A DNA stretch of 64,000 nt, taken from positions 1,364,001 to 1,428,000 of the forward strand of contig JADJTM010000001.1 in the NCBI GenBank assembly GCA_016711205.1, written 5' to 3'. Shown here piece by piece: positions 1-10,902 of this stretch (positions are counted from its first letter, which is position 1; each line of letters opens with the position of its first letter). The notes under the pieces were generated by a model that was not told the origin of the DNA, ran no database searches, and saw nothing but the letters and a program-made list of their open reading frames with translations. The stretch comes from Micropruina sp. Its GTDB lineage: Bacteria > Actinomycetota > Actinomycetes > Propionibacteriales > Propionibacteriaceae. Both the position numbers and the translations under genes were made by a program.

Positions 1-2216
<2,216 letters not shown>

Positions 2217-2379
2217 TCGCACTCCTGTTGCGGGTTACGGGCACCTTGTGAGCGCCGAGTCACAACCTATCGCAGGGTGCCGAGTGCCCCACGTCCCGGC
2301 GTCCGACCGCGCAGGCGCTAGGGGCCGCCGGTCGTTGGTTCGCCGGGTTCGTGGGTGGAGCCTCGACCAGCGGTGGCCG

Positions 2380-2955
2380 TCAGCTGACGGCGCGGGCGCG
2401 ACGCCGCCGCGACAGCTCGTCCGTCGCGGACGGCGCTACCGGCTCGTCCTCGTGGACCCGCTCGCTGGGCAACGTCGAAAGACTGCCCTCGATGTCGCGC
2501 CACACCCCGCCCAGGGCGATGCCGAACATGCCCTGACCGCCGCGCAGCAGGTCGATCACCTCGTCGTCGGTGGTGCACTCGTAGACGGACACACCGTCGC
2601 TCATCAGCGTGACCTGGGTGAGGTCCTGCACCCCGCGGGCGCGCAGATGGTCGATGGCGGTGCGGATCTGCTGCAGAGAGATGCCGGCGTCGATCAGCCG
2701 CTTGATCACCTTGAGCAACAGAATGTCGCGAAAGCTGTACAGCCGCTGCGTGCCTGAACCGCCGGCCGGACGCACCTCGGGCGCCACCAGGCCGGTGCGG
2801 GCCCAGTAGTCGAGCTGACGGTAGGTGATCTCGGCGGCCCCGCACGCCACCGGGCCACGGAAGCCCAGATCGTCGGGCAGCGGTGAGAAGTCGCCGTCGA
2901 AGAGCAGGTCCTGGGTGTCCGCGGGCTGATCCGCCGCCTCGTCCAGACCGTTCAC
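2380..2955 (-). CDS. MerR-family transcriptional regulator (Rv1830-like)
   Basis: 191 residues. An N-terminal acidic stretch of about 40 residues precedes a MerR winged-helix domain with the pattern ITYRQLDYWARTGLVAPEVR, followed by YSFRDILLLKVIKRLIDAGI and a C-terminal region of the kind seen in actinobacterial MerR proteins next to the bifunctional-nuclease gene. In M. tuberculosis the gene in this place is Rv1830. It lies between gcvP and the BFN gene, same strand. There is no cysteine set or obvious ligand pocket, so this is the structural MerR type and not a metal sensor. Target genes cannot be told from the sequence. Confidence 0.9.
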   Translation of the reverse strand: MNGLDEAADQPADTQDLLFDGDFSPLPDDLGFRGPVACGAAEITYRQLDYWARTGLVAPEVRPAGGSGTQRLYSFRDILLLKVIKRLIDAGISLQQIRTAIDHLRARGVQDLTQVTLMSDGVSVYECTTDDEVIDLLRGGQGMFGIALGGVWRDIEGSLSTLPSERVHEDEPVAPSATDELSRRRRARAVS

Positions 2956-3148
2956 GTCGCCCGCCCTCGCTCACTTCGTGGTGTTGCCCCGGCCGCGCCG
3001 GAGTAGCTGACCCCCATGACGCTAGATCCGGCGGTGTCCGGCGGTCAACGACACGCCGCCGCAGTTTCCGACACCCTACCAACCCTCCAGCTGTACCTCA
3101 GGGTTGCAGCCCGCTCACCAGCCGGGCTCAACCACGGGCCTGCGACCG

Positions 3149-3625
3149 CTAGAAGTCGTCCGGGTTCACCGAGTCGAGAAACTGCCGGAACTGCTCCACC
3201 TGATCGTCACCCTCGGGTTCAGCCTCGTCCACGGCCGGCACCGGCACCACCCCGACAGCATCCAGCACCGCTTCGGCGATCTTGATCGGTACGCCGGCCC
3301 GCAGCGCCACCGCGATGGCATCCGAAGGACGAGCGTTGACCGGACGCCCGTCCACGATCAGTTCGGCGTAGAAGACCCCGTTCTGGTGGCCGACGATGTG
3401 CGCCACCGACACTTCGCCGTCGAGGCCGGCGATCAAGGCCAGCATCAGCTCATGACTCGACGGGTGGTCGGGATCAGGCTCTTGCAGGGCCCCCAGAATG
3501 CCGGCGGCCCCGGCAGCGCTCATCCAGATGGCGAGTTGCCGCTCACCCTCGGCTTCTTTCATGATCAGGACGGGCGAGCCCTGCTCCTCGTCCAGCCGGA
3601 CCTCCACCACCGTGAGCTCGCGCAT
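3149..3625 (-). CDS. Bifunctional nuclease family protein (DUF151)
   Basis: 158 residues, normal length for the BFN_dom (DUF151) family, homologous in position to Rv1829. The sequence starts MRELTVVEVRLDEEQGSPV and contains the conserved core IWMSAAGAAGI and VDGRPVNARPSDAIAVALRA with the basic/acidic R-x-S-D-A-I signature. The C-terminus is acidic and ends NPDDF. Only 8 bases separate it from ftsR upstream, so the two are probably co-transcribed. The nuclease activity was reported for plant homologues; the bacterial role is unsettled. Confidence 0.9.
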   Translation of the reverse strand: MRELTVVEVRLDEEQGSPVLIMKEAEGERQLAIWMSAAGAAGILGALQEPDPDHPSSHELMLALIAGLDGEVSVAHIVGHQNGVFYAELIVDGRPVNARPSDAIAVALRAGVPIKIAEAVLDAVGVVPVPAVDEAEPEGDDQVEQFRQFLDSVNPDDF

Positions 3626-3633
3626 GGGTTCCT

Positions 3634-4335
3634 CTATTGCGGCATCGTCGATCGCATGATCGCGGCATGGGCGTGCATGACCAGCTGCATGACCTCCTGG
3701 GCCAGCTGCTGGGGCGATTGACTGCGTCGCAGGTGCGGTGCGATCGCCTGCTCGATCAACCCCACCTCGCGTTCGGCGGCCTGCTTGACCACCCGCAGGT
3801 GCCGGGCGTCCATGCCGTAGGCGGAGAGCTTACGGGCGGCGACCGCGATGGTGAGCGCGTCGCGTCCGTAGTAGACGGTGCCGCGTCGCGGACTGACCAG
3901 CGCGTGCCGTTCCAGTTCGGACAGGCTGGCCTCGGACAATCCGCTCAGTTCGAGCAACTCGCGACGGGTCACCCGGATCGGACGTTTCGGGCTGCGCGTG
4001 GACGGCTGGCCGGGGGTCGCGTTCGGCAGCGGCACCTCGGTGGCGGCCGCCGCGCCGGTCAGCGGTTCGAGCCGGGGCGGATCCTCACCCCGATCCATCG
4101 CCTCGAGGTGCTCCTTGATCACCTTCAGCGGCAGGTAGTGCGACTTCTGCACGGTCAGGATGTACCGCAGCCGAGCGATGTCGGATTCGGCGTAGCGACG
4201 GTAGCCGGACGGGGCCCGCTCGGGCGCGATCAGGCCTTCACTTTCCAGAAAGCGGATCTTCGAGATGGAGACATCGGGAAAGTCCGCCTTGAGGACGGAA
4301 AGTACCTGCCCGATGCTTCGCAAACCGTAAGCCAT
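3634..4335 (-). CDS. ftsR: MerR-family regulator FtsR (Rv1828-like)
   Basis: 233 residues. It opens with MAYGLRSIGQVLSVLKADFP, then a MerR helix-turn-helix (ISKIRFLESEGLIAPERAPS, GYRRYAESDIARLRYIL), a linker rich in proline and arginine, and a C-terminal domain containing RVTRRELLELSGLSEASLSEL. This two-domain layout and the position directly after garA match Rv1828, described in corynebacteria as FtsR, an activator of ftsZ. The stop of garA is 6 bases upstream, so garA-ftsR-BFN look like one transcript. Confidence 0.92.
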   Translation of the reverse strand: MAYGLRSIGQVLSVLKADFPDVSISKIRFLESEGLIAPERAPSGYRRYAESDIARLRYILTVQKSHYLPLKVIKEHLEAMDRGEDPPRLEPLTGAAAATEVPLPNATPGQPSTRSPKRPIRVTRRELLELSGLSEASLSELERHALVSPRRGTVYYGRDALTIAVAARKLSAYGMDARHLRVVKQAAEREVGLIEQAIAPHLRRSQSPQQLAQEVMQLVMHAHAAIMRSTMPQ

Positions 4336-4341
4336 ACGCGC

Positions 4342-4833
4342 TCACCCTGGTTGGGTGAAGAACAGCATGCGGAACTTGCCGATCTGCACCTCGTCACCGC
4401 GGCGCAGCGCGACCGGGCCGTCGATCAGGGTGCGGTTCACGTAGGTGCCGTTGAGGCTGTTCTCGTCCTCGACCCAGATGTGACCATCGCGCCTGGTGAA
4501 GCGGGCGTGGTTGCGCGACACCGTGATGTCGTCGAGAAAGATGTCGCAGCGCGGGTGCCGGCCCGCGGTGGTGACGTCGGAGTTGACCAGGAACCGCGCG
4601 CCCGCCGCCGGCCCCTGCCGAACGATCAGGAGGGCCGAGTGGGCGCGCAGGTGGTTGATCGCCGACACGTCCTCGGCGCTCAGTTCTTCGCCGAGGGCGT
4701 CTTCCGCGCTTTCGACCTCGGCCACCCGGGTGGTGTCGCCGGTCGACTCATGCTCAACCAGAGCATGCCCGCAGTTGGCGCAGAAGTTGTTGGTGCCGGC
4801 GTTTTCGTGTGCGCAGGCGGGGCACTTGATCAT
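4342..4833 (-). CDS. garA: FHA-domain protein GarA/OdhI-type with N-terminal zinc ribbon
   Basis: In actinobacteria GarA/OdhI binds and inhibits 2-oxoglutarate dehydrogenase and tunes glutamate enzymes, under control of Ser/Thr kinases acting on an N-terminal threonine motif. Here the start at 4833 gives MIKCPACAHENAGTNNFCAN, a zinc-ribbon (two CxxC pairs), then an acidic linker with GDTTRVAEVE, then the FHA domain (AGRHPRCDIFLDDITVSRNH, SLNGTYVNR, GDEVQIGKFRMLF). The FHA core is complete. The threonine motif reads DTTR where the mycobacterial one is ETTS; the two adjacent threonines are kept. An upstream in-frame start 11 codons earlier is possible but less natural. Confidence 0.93.
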   Translation of the reverse strand: MIKCPACAHENAGTNNFCANCGHALVEHESTGDTTRVAEVESAEDALGEELSAEDVSAINHLRAHSALLIVRQGPAAGARFLVNSDVTTAGRHPRCDIFLDDITVSRNHARFTRRDGHIWVEDENSLNGTYVNRTLIDGPVALRRGDEVQIGKFRMLFFTQPG

Positions 4834-4922
4834 CGTCCAGGCCTTTCTGCAACCAACGTTCTGCAAGGTGCACGGGGGTCAGGGGTCAGGGGTTAAGGCT
4901 AAGCCAGAGGTTGACGGTGAGA

Positions 4923-5303
4923 CTACTCCCCCGCCAGTTCCGCATACGCGTCGGCGTCCAGGGTGTCTTCAAGCTCGGCGGGGTCGCTGATCTCCAGTTC
5001 GAACATCCAGTCGTCGCCGTAGGGATTGGTATTGATCACCTCGGGGGTGGTGTTCAGCAGCTCGTTGACCGACGTGATCACGCCGGAGGCGGGCGAGAAC
5101 ACGTCCGAGACGCTCTTGGTGGACTCCACCTCGAGACAGGCGTCGTCCTTCGCGACCTCTTCACCCACCTGCGGCAGGGAGACGTAGACGACGTCACCCA
5201 GGGCGTCCGCAGCGTAAGAGGTGATGCCCACCCGGACGATTGCGCCGTTGCCGCTGCGCACCCACTCATGCTTGTCGGTGTACTTCAGATCCTCGGGAAA
5301 CAC
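4923..5303 (-). CDS. gcvH: Glycine cleavage system H protein
   Basis: 126 residues, normal for the lipoyl carrier that shuttles the aminomethyl group between P, T and L proteins. The lipoylated lysine sits in CLEVESTKSVSDV. The C-terminus GDDWMFELEISDPAELEDTL is typical. I chose a GTG start at 5303 because AGGAG lies 7 bases upstream and translation then begins (M)FPEDLKYTDKHEWVR, the usual family N-terminus; an ORF reading 22 codons further upstream has no family support. gcvT is not in the window. Confidence 0.95.
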   Translation of the reverse strand: MFPEDLKYTDKHEWVRSGNGAIVRVGITSYAADALGDVVYVSLPQVGEEVAKDDACLEVESTKSVSDVFSPASGVITSVNELLNTTPEVINTNPYGDDWMFELEISDPAELEDTLDADAYAELAGE

Positions 5304-5410
5304 GTGCAAACTCCTCGGCAGTTCGGACGGGATGGGATTGCGATCACCCTGCGCACACATTACCCACATCGGGTCGCCCTCACGACGGGTTGCACGCGGA
5401 CGGTACCGGT

Positions 5411-6259
5411 TCAGGCGGGTTTGGCGAATCTGTTGGGGCTCGGGACGATCACCGCGGTGATGGTGACCAACTCATCGGAGACGACACTGACCGTTCCGCC
5501 GACGCGTGCGCCCTGCACCTCGCTGACCAGACCGCCGGAGAACCGCGTGGACTCGGTCAGGGCGTGCGGCTCACCGATCACGTCGATCGTGATCGGCACG
5601 GTGACCAGCTGATCATCGACGATGATGCCGCTGCTGTTGGAGCCGAACCAGGTCGAGGCGACCACCCGGACGGTGTGGTTGATCGCGATCACCTCGGCGC
5701 CCGCATCGCGGAGTTCCTGCACCGTGTTGAGCAGCAGCTCGGGGGTCACCTTGCGGCTGGGGTCGAGGATGGTGATGCGGATGCCGGGACCCTGCGCCGG
5801 CGCGGTGCCACCCAGGATCGACAGCACGTCCAGCCTGCGCTGCGCCTCTTCGCGGGCCACCCGCTCGCTGTCGGCGCCGGTCTGCAGCTGGCGCTTGGTT
5901 TCTTCCAGCTGCGCGATCTCGGTTTCGAGCCGCCGGCTCTCGGCGTTCAGGTCGTCCAGCAGCTGCACCAGGTCGGCCCGCCGGAGCGTCGAGTAGTCGG
6001 TCTCAGCGGCCTGCGTGCGCACCTGCATCGCCACCCCGAGCCCCAGCACCAGCAGGATCGCGGCGAAGATCACCTGAGCGCGTCCCGGCTTCACGAAGTC
6101 GCGGACGAGCTCTCGCCAGCCGATCGCCTGCTGGTCCACCCGGTCGACACCCGCGCGCTGGTCGAGCCTGCCGGCGTCCTGATCACCGTCGGACGTGGTC
6201 TGGACGGTTTTCGGCGAAGGATTGTTCGCGACCGGCTCGACCGGCGGCTGCTCAGGCAT
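5411..6259 (-). CDS. DUF881 membrane-anchored coiled-coil protein (Rv1825-like)
   Basis: 282 residues from ATG 6259. A polar N-terminal region of ~60 residues precedes one transmembrane helix (VIFAAILLVLGLGVAMQV), then a coiled coil (LVQLLDDLNAESRRLETEIA ... ETKRQLQ) and the DUF881 domain (GPGIRITILDPS, NTVQELRDAGAEVIAINH, WFGSNSSGIIVDDQLV). It overlaps the end of the sbp gene by 8 bases, which indicates translational coupling. In actinobacteria and in Gram-positives generally these genes sit next to sbp and cell division genes; a divisome role is likely but not shown by sequence. Confidence 0.88.
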   Translation of the reverse strand: MPEQPPVEPVANNPSPKTVQTTSDGDQDAGRLDQRAGVDRVDQQAIGWRELVRDFVKPGRAQVIFAAILLVLGLGVAMQVRTQAAETDYSTLRRADLVQLLDDLNAESRRLETEIAQLEETKRQLQTGADSERVAREEAQRRLDVLSILGGTAPAQGPGIRITILDPSRKVTPELLLNTVQELRDAGAEVIAINHTVRVVASTWFGSNSSGIIVDDQLVTVPITIDVIGEPHALTESTRFSGGLVSEVQGARVGGTVSVVSDELVTITAVIVPSPNRFAKPA

Positions 6260-6584
6260 GGAACAGCGCCCTTCGAATGGCTGCCGCGTTGGTGAAGATG
6301 CGGATGCCGAGCACCACCACGACCGCCGTCGACAGTTGGGCCCCGACCCCGATCTGGTCACCGACCCAGACGATCAGGGCCGCGATCAGCACGTTGGAGA
6401 CGAACGACACCACGAACACCCGGTCGTCGAAGACCCGCTCGAGGTAGGCCCGAAACCCGCCGAAGAGCGCGTCCAACGCGGCCACGATGGCGATCGGCAG
6501 GTAGGGCTGCAGGCCGGCGGGCAGGGTGGGCTCGAGGTAGATGCCCAACGCGATGCCGAGGATCAGGCCCACGATCGCGAACAT
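6252..6584 (-). CDS. sbp: Small basic protein Sbp family (DUF1290)
   Basis: 110 residues made almost wholly of hydrophobic helices: MFAIVGLILGIALGIYLEPT, then YLPIAIVAALDALFGGFRAY, then two further helices (VSFVSNVLIAALIVWVGDQI and LSTAVVVVLGIRIFTNAAAI). This is the DUF1290/Sbp pattern, orthologous by position to Rv1824. It is flanked on both sides by DUF881 genes, and its stop overlaps the start of the downstream one. Confidence 0.9.
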   Translation of the reverse strand: MFAIVGLILGIALGIYLEPTLPAGLQPYLPIAIVAALDALFGGFRAYLERVFDDRVFVVSFVSNVLIAALIVWVGDQIGVGAQLSTAVVVVLGIRIFTNAAAIRRALFHA

Positions 6585-6596
6585 GCCGGCACCTCC

Positions 6597-7406
6597 TCAG
6601 CGCTTCTTCTCGGCGACCCGGACGCCCAGCCCGGGGTCGGCGTCCAGTCGCAGACTATCCGCCGTGTTGAGGTCGTACCGAATGCCGTAGTTCTGCTTGA
6701 GATAGGTCCACCAGCTGCCACCGACCGTCGCCGGAAAGCCCGTCAGCATCGCTTGGGCGTCACCGATCGCCTCGATGCGATAGGGCCTGGTGAGCGAGCG
6801 GTAATCCACCGTGATGGCATCGCCCGCGCCGCGGATGGCGGTGCGCGACGACAACCGGTGCCCGTTGACGGCGATCGCCTCGGCACCTGCCTGCCACAGC
6901 CCGTTGACGGCCTGGCGAATATCGACGTCGACGACCTTGCTACCGGACTGATCGGTGGTCTCCGAATCGTCGGTGACGAGCACCACTCCGGGCCCGATCA
7001 CCCCGCGCATGCCGGTGGACGGTTCGAGGGCGTCCACCTGCCGTTGCACCTCGGCGGCCGCAGGATCCTTGCCGAGTGCGGCGTCGGCGAGGACCCGATT
7101 CTCGGCGGTGAGCGCGGCGATTCTGACCCGCAGCGTGTCGGCGTTGGCGCCGGCGTCCTCGATGCGCTGGATCAGTTGCTCACGCTCCAGCTGCTCCGCC
7201 GGCGCCGCGCGCAGCACACCGCCGATCGAGCCGCCGATCATCAGCCCGATCACCAGCGTCGCCAGGCCCACCAGCCACCAGCGTCGGCGACGTGGGGACG
7301 CCGCGCGATACGAGGGATCCAAGGCATCGCGGGACAGGTCCGTGAGCAGGTTCATGCTCTCGTCCACCCGACGAGATCCCGTTGCGAGACGCTGCGGAGC
7401 AGTCAT
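6597..7406 (-). CDS. DUF881 membrane-anchored protein (Rv1823-like)
   Basis: 269 residues from ATG 7406, a start chosen because it overlaps the pgsA stop as ATGA. A basic stretch (SPRRRRWWLVGLATLVIGLM) leads into one transmembrane helix, followed by a coiled coil (LEREQLIQRIEDAGANADTL) and the DUF881 core (GPGVVLVTDDSE, VDIRQAVNGLWQAGAEAIAV, NGHRLSSRTAIRGAG). Paralogue of the gene at 5411-6259. Twelve bases separate it from sbp. Confidence 0.88.
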   Translation of the reverse strand: MTAPQRLATGSRRVDESMNLLTDLSRDALDPSYRAASPRRRRWWLVGLATLVIGLMIGGSIGGVLRAAPAEQLEREQLIQRIEDAGANADTLRVRIAALTAENRVLADAALGKDPAAAEVQRQVDALEPSTGMRGVIGPGVVLVTDDSETTDQSGSKVVDVDIRQAVNGLWQAGAEAIAVNGHRLSSRTAIRGAGDAITVDYRSLTRPYRIEAIGDAQAMLTGFPATVGGSWWTYLKQNYGIRYDLNTADSLRLDADPGLGVRVAEKKR

Positions 7407-8047
7407 CCCGACCCGGTGACGGCGGCGGTGGTCGAGGGACGATCGCCCTTGCCGACCGGCGGGAACCGGCGCAACACGTCCAGGGTCTGGCCGACGTACA
7501 TCAGTCCGGCGCACCAGTACAGGCCGGCGCCCCACAGTGCGAAAGCCCAGCCGATGATGCGGCAGCCCAGCGCCCAGGGTTCGGTGCCGGCGCCGAGCAG
7601 CACCATCGGAAAGGCATACAACAGACAGAAGGTCGCGGCCTTGCCGAGAAAGTGCACCGGCAGCGTGATGAAACCGCGGGTGCGCAGTAATGGCAGCACC
7701 ACCACCGCCATCAGCACGTCACGGGACACCAGCACCAGCACCATCCACCACGGAATGATGCCCCGGATGGCCAGCCCGATCAGGGTGGCGAGTATGTAGA
7801 GCCGGTCGGCCAGCGGGTCGAGCACCTGGCCGAGCTTCGAGCGCTGGTTGTACTTGCGGGCCAGATAGCCATCGACCCAGTCGGTCGCGCCCAGAAACAC
7901 CAGGGCGATCACGGCGAGCAGGTCGTACTGGCGGGCGAGCAGCAGCCACAGGAAAAGGGGCACCCCGAGCAGCCGGGCGAAGCTCAGCACATTGGGGAGG
8001 GTGAGAATCCGCTCGGTGTCGTAGGGCTCGCCGGATGACACGGGCAC
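7403..8047 (-). CDS. pgsA: CDP-alcohol phosphatidyltransferase (PgsA-type)
   Basis: 214 residues, multi-spanning membrane enzyme that makes a phospholipid from CDP-diacylglycerol and an alcohol, probably glycerol 3-phosphate. The catalytic signature DG-x2-AR-x8-G-x3-D-x3-D is complete: DWVDGYLARKYNQRSKLGQV followed by LDPLADR. The N-terminus ILTLPNVLSFARLLGVPLFL is the usual start of the first helix. In mycobacteria the gene in this place is pgsA2 (Rv1822). The head group cannot be proved from sequence. Confidence 0.88.
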   Translation of the reverse strand: MPVSSGEPYDTERILTLPNVLSFARLLGVPLFLWLLLARQYDLLAVIALVFLGATDWVDGYLARKYNQRSKLGQVLDPLADRLYILATLIGLAIRGIIPWWMVLVLVSRDVLMAVVVLPLLRTRGFITLPVHFLGKAATFCLLYAFPMVLLGAGTEPWALGCRIIGWAFALWGAGLYWCAGLMYVGQTLDVLRRFPPVGKGDRPSTTAAVTGSG

Positions 8048-8111
8048 AGCCTAGTGGGAGCTTTCAGCCGGCCGGACGGCGGCCAGCCGGGAGACGAGGG
8101 TCGGCGCGGGC

Positions 8112-8199
8112 GGGTGAGCAGGAATCGGGGACGGTTCCTCATTCCTGCTCACGCCCGGGTGAGCAGGAATGAGGAACCGTCCCCGATTGCTGCTCACCC
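8112..8199. repeat. 88-bp near-perfect inverted repeat between the HIT gene and pgsA
   Basis: Two 43-base arms (8112-8154 and 8157-8199) are reverse complements with two mismatches and only two bases between them. Each arm is itself bounded by TGAGCAGGAAT and its reverse complement, so that unit occurs four times in alternating orientation, with GGGGACGGTTCCTCATTCC in the middle. This is the look of a REP/BIME-like or hairpin-MITE sequence. It could also act as a transcription terminator for the HIT gene, though no T-run follows. Confidence 0.85.
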
Positions 8200-8202
8200 G
8201 AT

Positions 8203-8760
8203 TCAGTCCCACGCCTGCGCCAGCAACGCGCGGGTGTCGTCGAGTAGCTGAGGTATCGCCCTGGTCTGGGCGATCACCGGCAGAAAGTTCATGTCCCCTT
8301 GCCAGCGCGGCACCACGTGCTGGTGCAGGTGCGCGGCGATGCCGACCCCGGCGACGTCGCCCTGGTTGATGCCGAGGTTGAAACCGGCCGGGTGGCTGAC
8401 CGAGCGGATCACCGTCATCGCGCGCTGGGACAGCTCGGCGATCTCGATCACCTCCGCCGGGGTGAGCTCGGTGTAGTCGGAGACATGCCGGTAGGGGCAC
8501 ACCAGCAGGTGGCCGGGCGAGTACGGGTACAGGTTCATCACCACGTACGCGGACGCCCCGCGCCGCACGATCAGGCTCTCGGCCGGCGGCCGTCCGGGTT
8601 CCCGGCAGAACGGGCACTGCCCCTGCGTGGCGTCCACGGGCTTGTTCTCGCCGTCGATGTAGACCATGCGGTGCGGCGTCCAGAGCCGCTGGAACGGGTC
8701 CGGCACCCCGGGGCGCTCGCCGGGTGGTTCGACGATCGCGCCCTCGGGTTGCTCGGACAT
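8203..8760 (-). CDS. HIT-domain nucleotide hydrolase/phosphorylase
   Basis: 185 residues. The histidine triad reads HLHQHVVPRW near residue 145. An N-terminal CPFCREPG motif and QRLWTPHRMVYIDGE are typical of the actinobacterial Ap4A phosphorylase-type HIT proteins such as Rv2613c. The gene follows thrS with 3 bases between them, as thrS-Rv2613c do in M. tuberculosis. Substrate is inferred from the family only. Confidence 0.9.
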   Translation of the reverse strand: MSEQPEGAIVEPPGERPGVPDPFQRLWTPHRMVYIDGENKPVDATQGQCPFCREPGRPPAESLIVRRGASAYVVMNLYPYSPGHLLVCPYRHVSDYTELTPAEVIEIAELSQRAMTVIRSVSHPAGFNLGINQGDVAGVGIAAHLHQHVVPRWQGDMNFLPVIAQTRAIPQLLDDTRALLAQAWD

Positions 8761-8763
8761 GCC

Positions 8764-10785
8764 TCAGCCCTCGGCCGTCGGGTCGGTGTTGGTGCGGCTC
8801 GACACGTGATCGACGATCAGCTGGACGGCCTGCTCGACCGGCACCCCGTTGCGTTGCGAACCGTCACGGAACCGGAACGACACCGCGCCGGCGTCGCGGT
8901 CGGCCTCACCGGCGATCAGCACGAACGGGGCCTTGCTCTTGGACGCGTTGCGGATCTTCTTGCCGAACCGGTCGTCCGAGGCGTCCAGCTCGACCCGGAC
9001 GCCCCGAGCACGCAACTGATCGAGCACGCCGGCGAGATAGTCGTTGAACTCGTCCGCAACCGGCAGGCCGACGACCTGTACCGGAGACAGCCAGGCTGGG
9101 AACGCGCCTGCGTAATGCTCGGTGAGCACGCCGAAGAACCGTTCGATCGACCCGAACAGGGCCCGATGGATCATCACCGGAGCTTGCCGGCTGCCGTCCG
9201 GGGCGGTGTATTCGAGTTCGAACCGCTCCGGCTCGAAGAAGTCGAGTTGAATGGTCGACATCTGCCAGGTGCGTCCGATCGCGTCGCGGGTCTGCACCGA
9301 GATCTTCGGCCCGTAGAACGCCGCGCCTCCCGGATCGGGCACGAGCTCCAGCCCGGAGCGCTCGGCCACCTCGCGCAGCGTCTCGGTGGCCACCTCCCAG
9401 GTGCTCTCATCCCCGATCGACTTGTCGGGGTTGCGGGTGGAGAGCTCCAGGTAGAAGTCCTCCAGTCCGTAGTCGGCGAGCAGCTTGAGGACGAAGGTGA
9501 GCAGCCGCTCCAGCTCCTCGCCCAGCTGTTCCTTGATGGCGTAGATGTGGGCGTCGTCCTGGGTGAAGCCGCGGGCCCGGGTCAGCCCGTGGATCACCCC
9601 CGACTTCTCGTAGCGGTACACCGTGCCGAACTCGAACAGCCGCAGCGGCAGCTCGCGGTAGGACCGTCCGCGCGATTGGTAGATCAGGCAGTGCATCGGG
9701 CAGTTCATCGGCTTCATGTAGTAGTCCTGCCCCTGGCGCCGGACGTTGCCGTCGGCGTCGCGCTCCTCATCGAGGTGCATCGGCGGGTACATGCCGTCGG
9801 CGTACCAGTCGAGGTGCCCGGAGGTCTCGAACAGCTGCGCCTTGGTCAGATGCGGGCTGTAGGCGAACTCGTACCCCTCTTCGACGTGCCGGCGGCGCGA
9901 GTAGTCCTCCATCTCCATCCGGACGATGGCGCCCCTGGGGTGGAACACGGGCAGGCCGGAGCCGATCTCGTCCGGGAAGCTGAACAGGTCGAGTTCGGCG
10001 CCGAGCTTGCGGTGGTCGCGCTTGGCCGCCTCATCGAGCCGGAACTTGTAGGCCTTCAGGTCGTCGCGGTTGGGCCAGGACGTGCCGTAGACCCGCTGCA
10101 ACTGGGCGTTGCGCTGGTCGCCGCGCCAGTAGGCGGCGGAGGTGCGCATCAGCGCGTACGCGTTCAGGTAGCCGGTGTGCGGCACGTGGGGGCCGCGGCA
10201 CAGGTCTTTCCACGCCACGCTGCCGTCGCGTCGCACGTTGTCGTAGATGGTCAGCTCGCCGCCGCCCACCTCGACCCCGGCACCCTCGGTGCCTTCGGTG
10301 TTGCCCTTGATGCCGATCAGCTCGAGCTTGTACGGCTCGGACGCCAGCTCGGCGCGCGCCTCGTCGTCGCTGACCACCCGGCGGACGAACTTCTGCCGTT
10401 CCCGGACGATCTGGCCCATCTGCTTCTCTATGGCGGCGACGTCGTCCGGGGTGAACGGACGGGGCGCGTCGAAGTCGTAGTAGTAGCCATCGGCGATGAA
10501 CGGGCCGATACCCAGCTTGGTGTCGGGGTACAGCGTTTGCACCGCCTGTGCGGTGACGTGCCCGGTGGAGTGCCGCAGGATGTTGAGGCCGTCCGGGCTG
10601 TCGACGGCGACCGGCTCGACCACGTCGTCCGTGGTCAGTTCGCGAGCCAGGTCGCGCAGTTCGCCGTTCACCCGCATGGCGACCACGGCACGATCGCTGC
10701 CGAACAGGTCGAGGCCGGTGGTCGTGGTCTCGACCACCCGGGCTTCGCGCGAATCGGGGCGCACCACGGTGATGGAGACAGACAC
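8764..10785 (-). CDS. thrS: Threonyl-tRNA synthetase
   Basis: 673 residues, complete. Charges tRNA-Thr with threonine. Domains in order: TGS-like N-terminus (to ~65), editing domain with HSTGHVTAQAVQTLYPDTKL, class II catalytic core with MKPMNCPMHCLIYQSRGRSY (zinc-site cysteine) and motif 3 region IHRALFGSIERFFGVLTEHY, and the anticodon-binding domain starting WLSPVQVVGLPV. I chose the GTG at 10785 because GGAAGG precedes it at good spacing; an ORF extends 53 codons upstream without family similarity. No T-box leader was seen. Confidence 0.96.
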   Translation of the reverse strand: MSVSITVVRPDSREARVVETTTTGLDLFGSDRAVVAMRVNGELRDLARELTTDDVVEPVAVDSPDGLNILRHSTGHVTAQAVQTLYPDTKLGIGPFIADGYYYDFDAPRPFTPDDVAAIEKQMGQIVRERQKFVRRVVSDDEARAELASEPYKLELIGIKGNTEGTEGAGVEVGGGELTIYDNVRRDGSVAWKDLCRGPHVPHTGYLNAYALMRTSAAYWRGDQRNAQLQRVYGTSWPNRDDLKAYKFRLDEAAKRDHRKLGAELDLFSFPDEIGSGLPVFHPRGAIVRMEMEDYSRRRHVEEGYEFAYSPHLTKAQLFETSGHLDWYADGMYPPMHLDEERDADGNVRRQGQDYYMKPMNCPMHCLIYQSRGRSYRELPLRLFEFGTVYRYEKSGVIHGLTRARGFTQDDAHIYAIKEQLGEELERLLTFVLKLLADYGLEDFYLELSTRNPDKSIGDESTWEVATETLREVAERSGLELVPDPGGAAFYGPKISVQTRDAIGRTWQMSTIQLDFFEPERFELEYTAPDGSRQAPVMIHRALFGSIERFFGVLTEHYAGAFPAWLSPVQVVGLPVADEFNDYLAGVLDQLRARGVRVELDASDDRFGKKIRNASKSKAPFVLIAGEADRDAGAVSFRFRDGSQRNGVPVEQAVQLIVDHVSSRTNTDPTAEG

Positions 10786-10902
10786 GACGGGACTTCCTTC
10801 CGGAGAGAGCGGGCACCCGGATCGGGCGCAGCGTCCATTGTGCCGTAATCGGTCCGCCGTCTGCGCGGCGCGCGAGCGGCCCAGGAGGGTCCGGACATGG
10901 CG

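Noticed and set aside
6195..7799. 534-codon plus-strand ORF opposite the DUF881/sbp/pgsA genes
   Set aside because: Antisense to four well-supported genes of a conserved cluster.
8299..10848. 849-codon plus-strand ORF opposite thrS
   Set aside because: Exact antisense shadow of thrS; composition (Val/Gly/His/Arg) is that of a reverse-complement frame.
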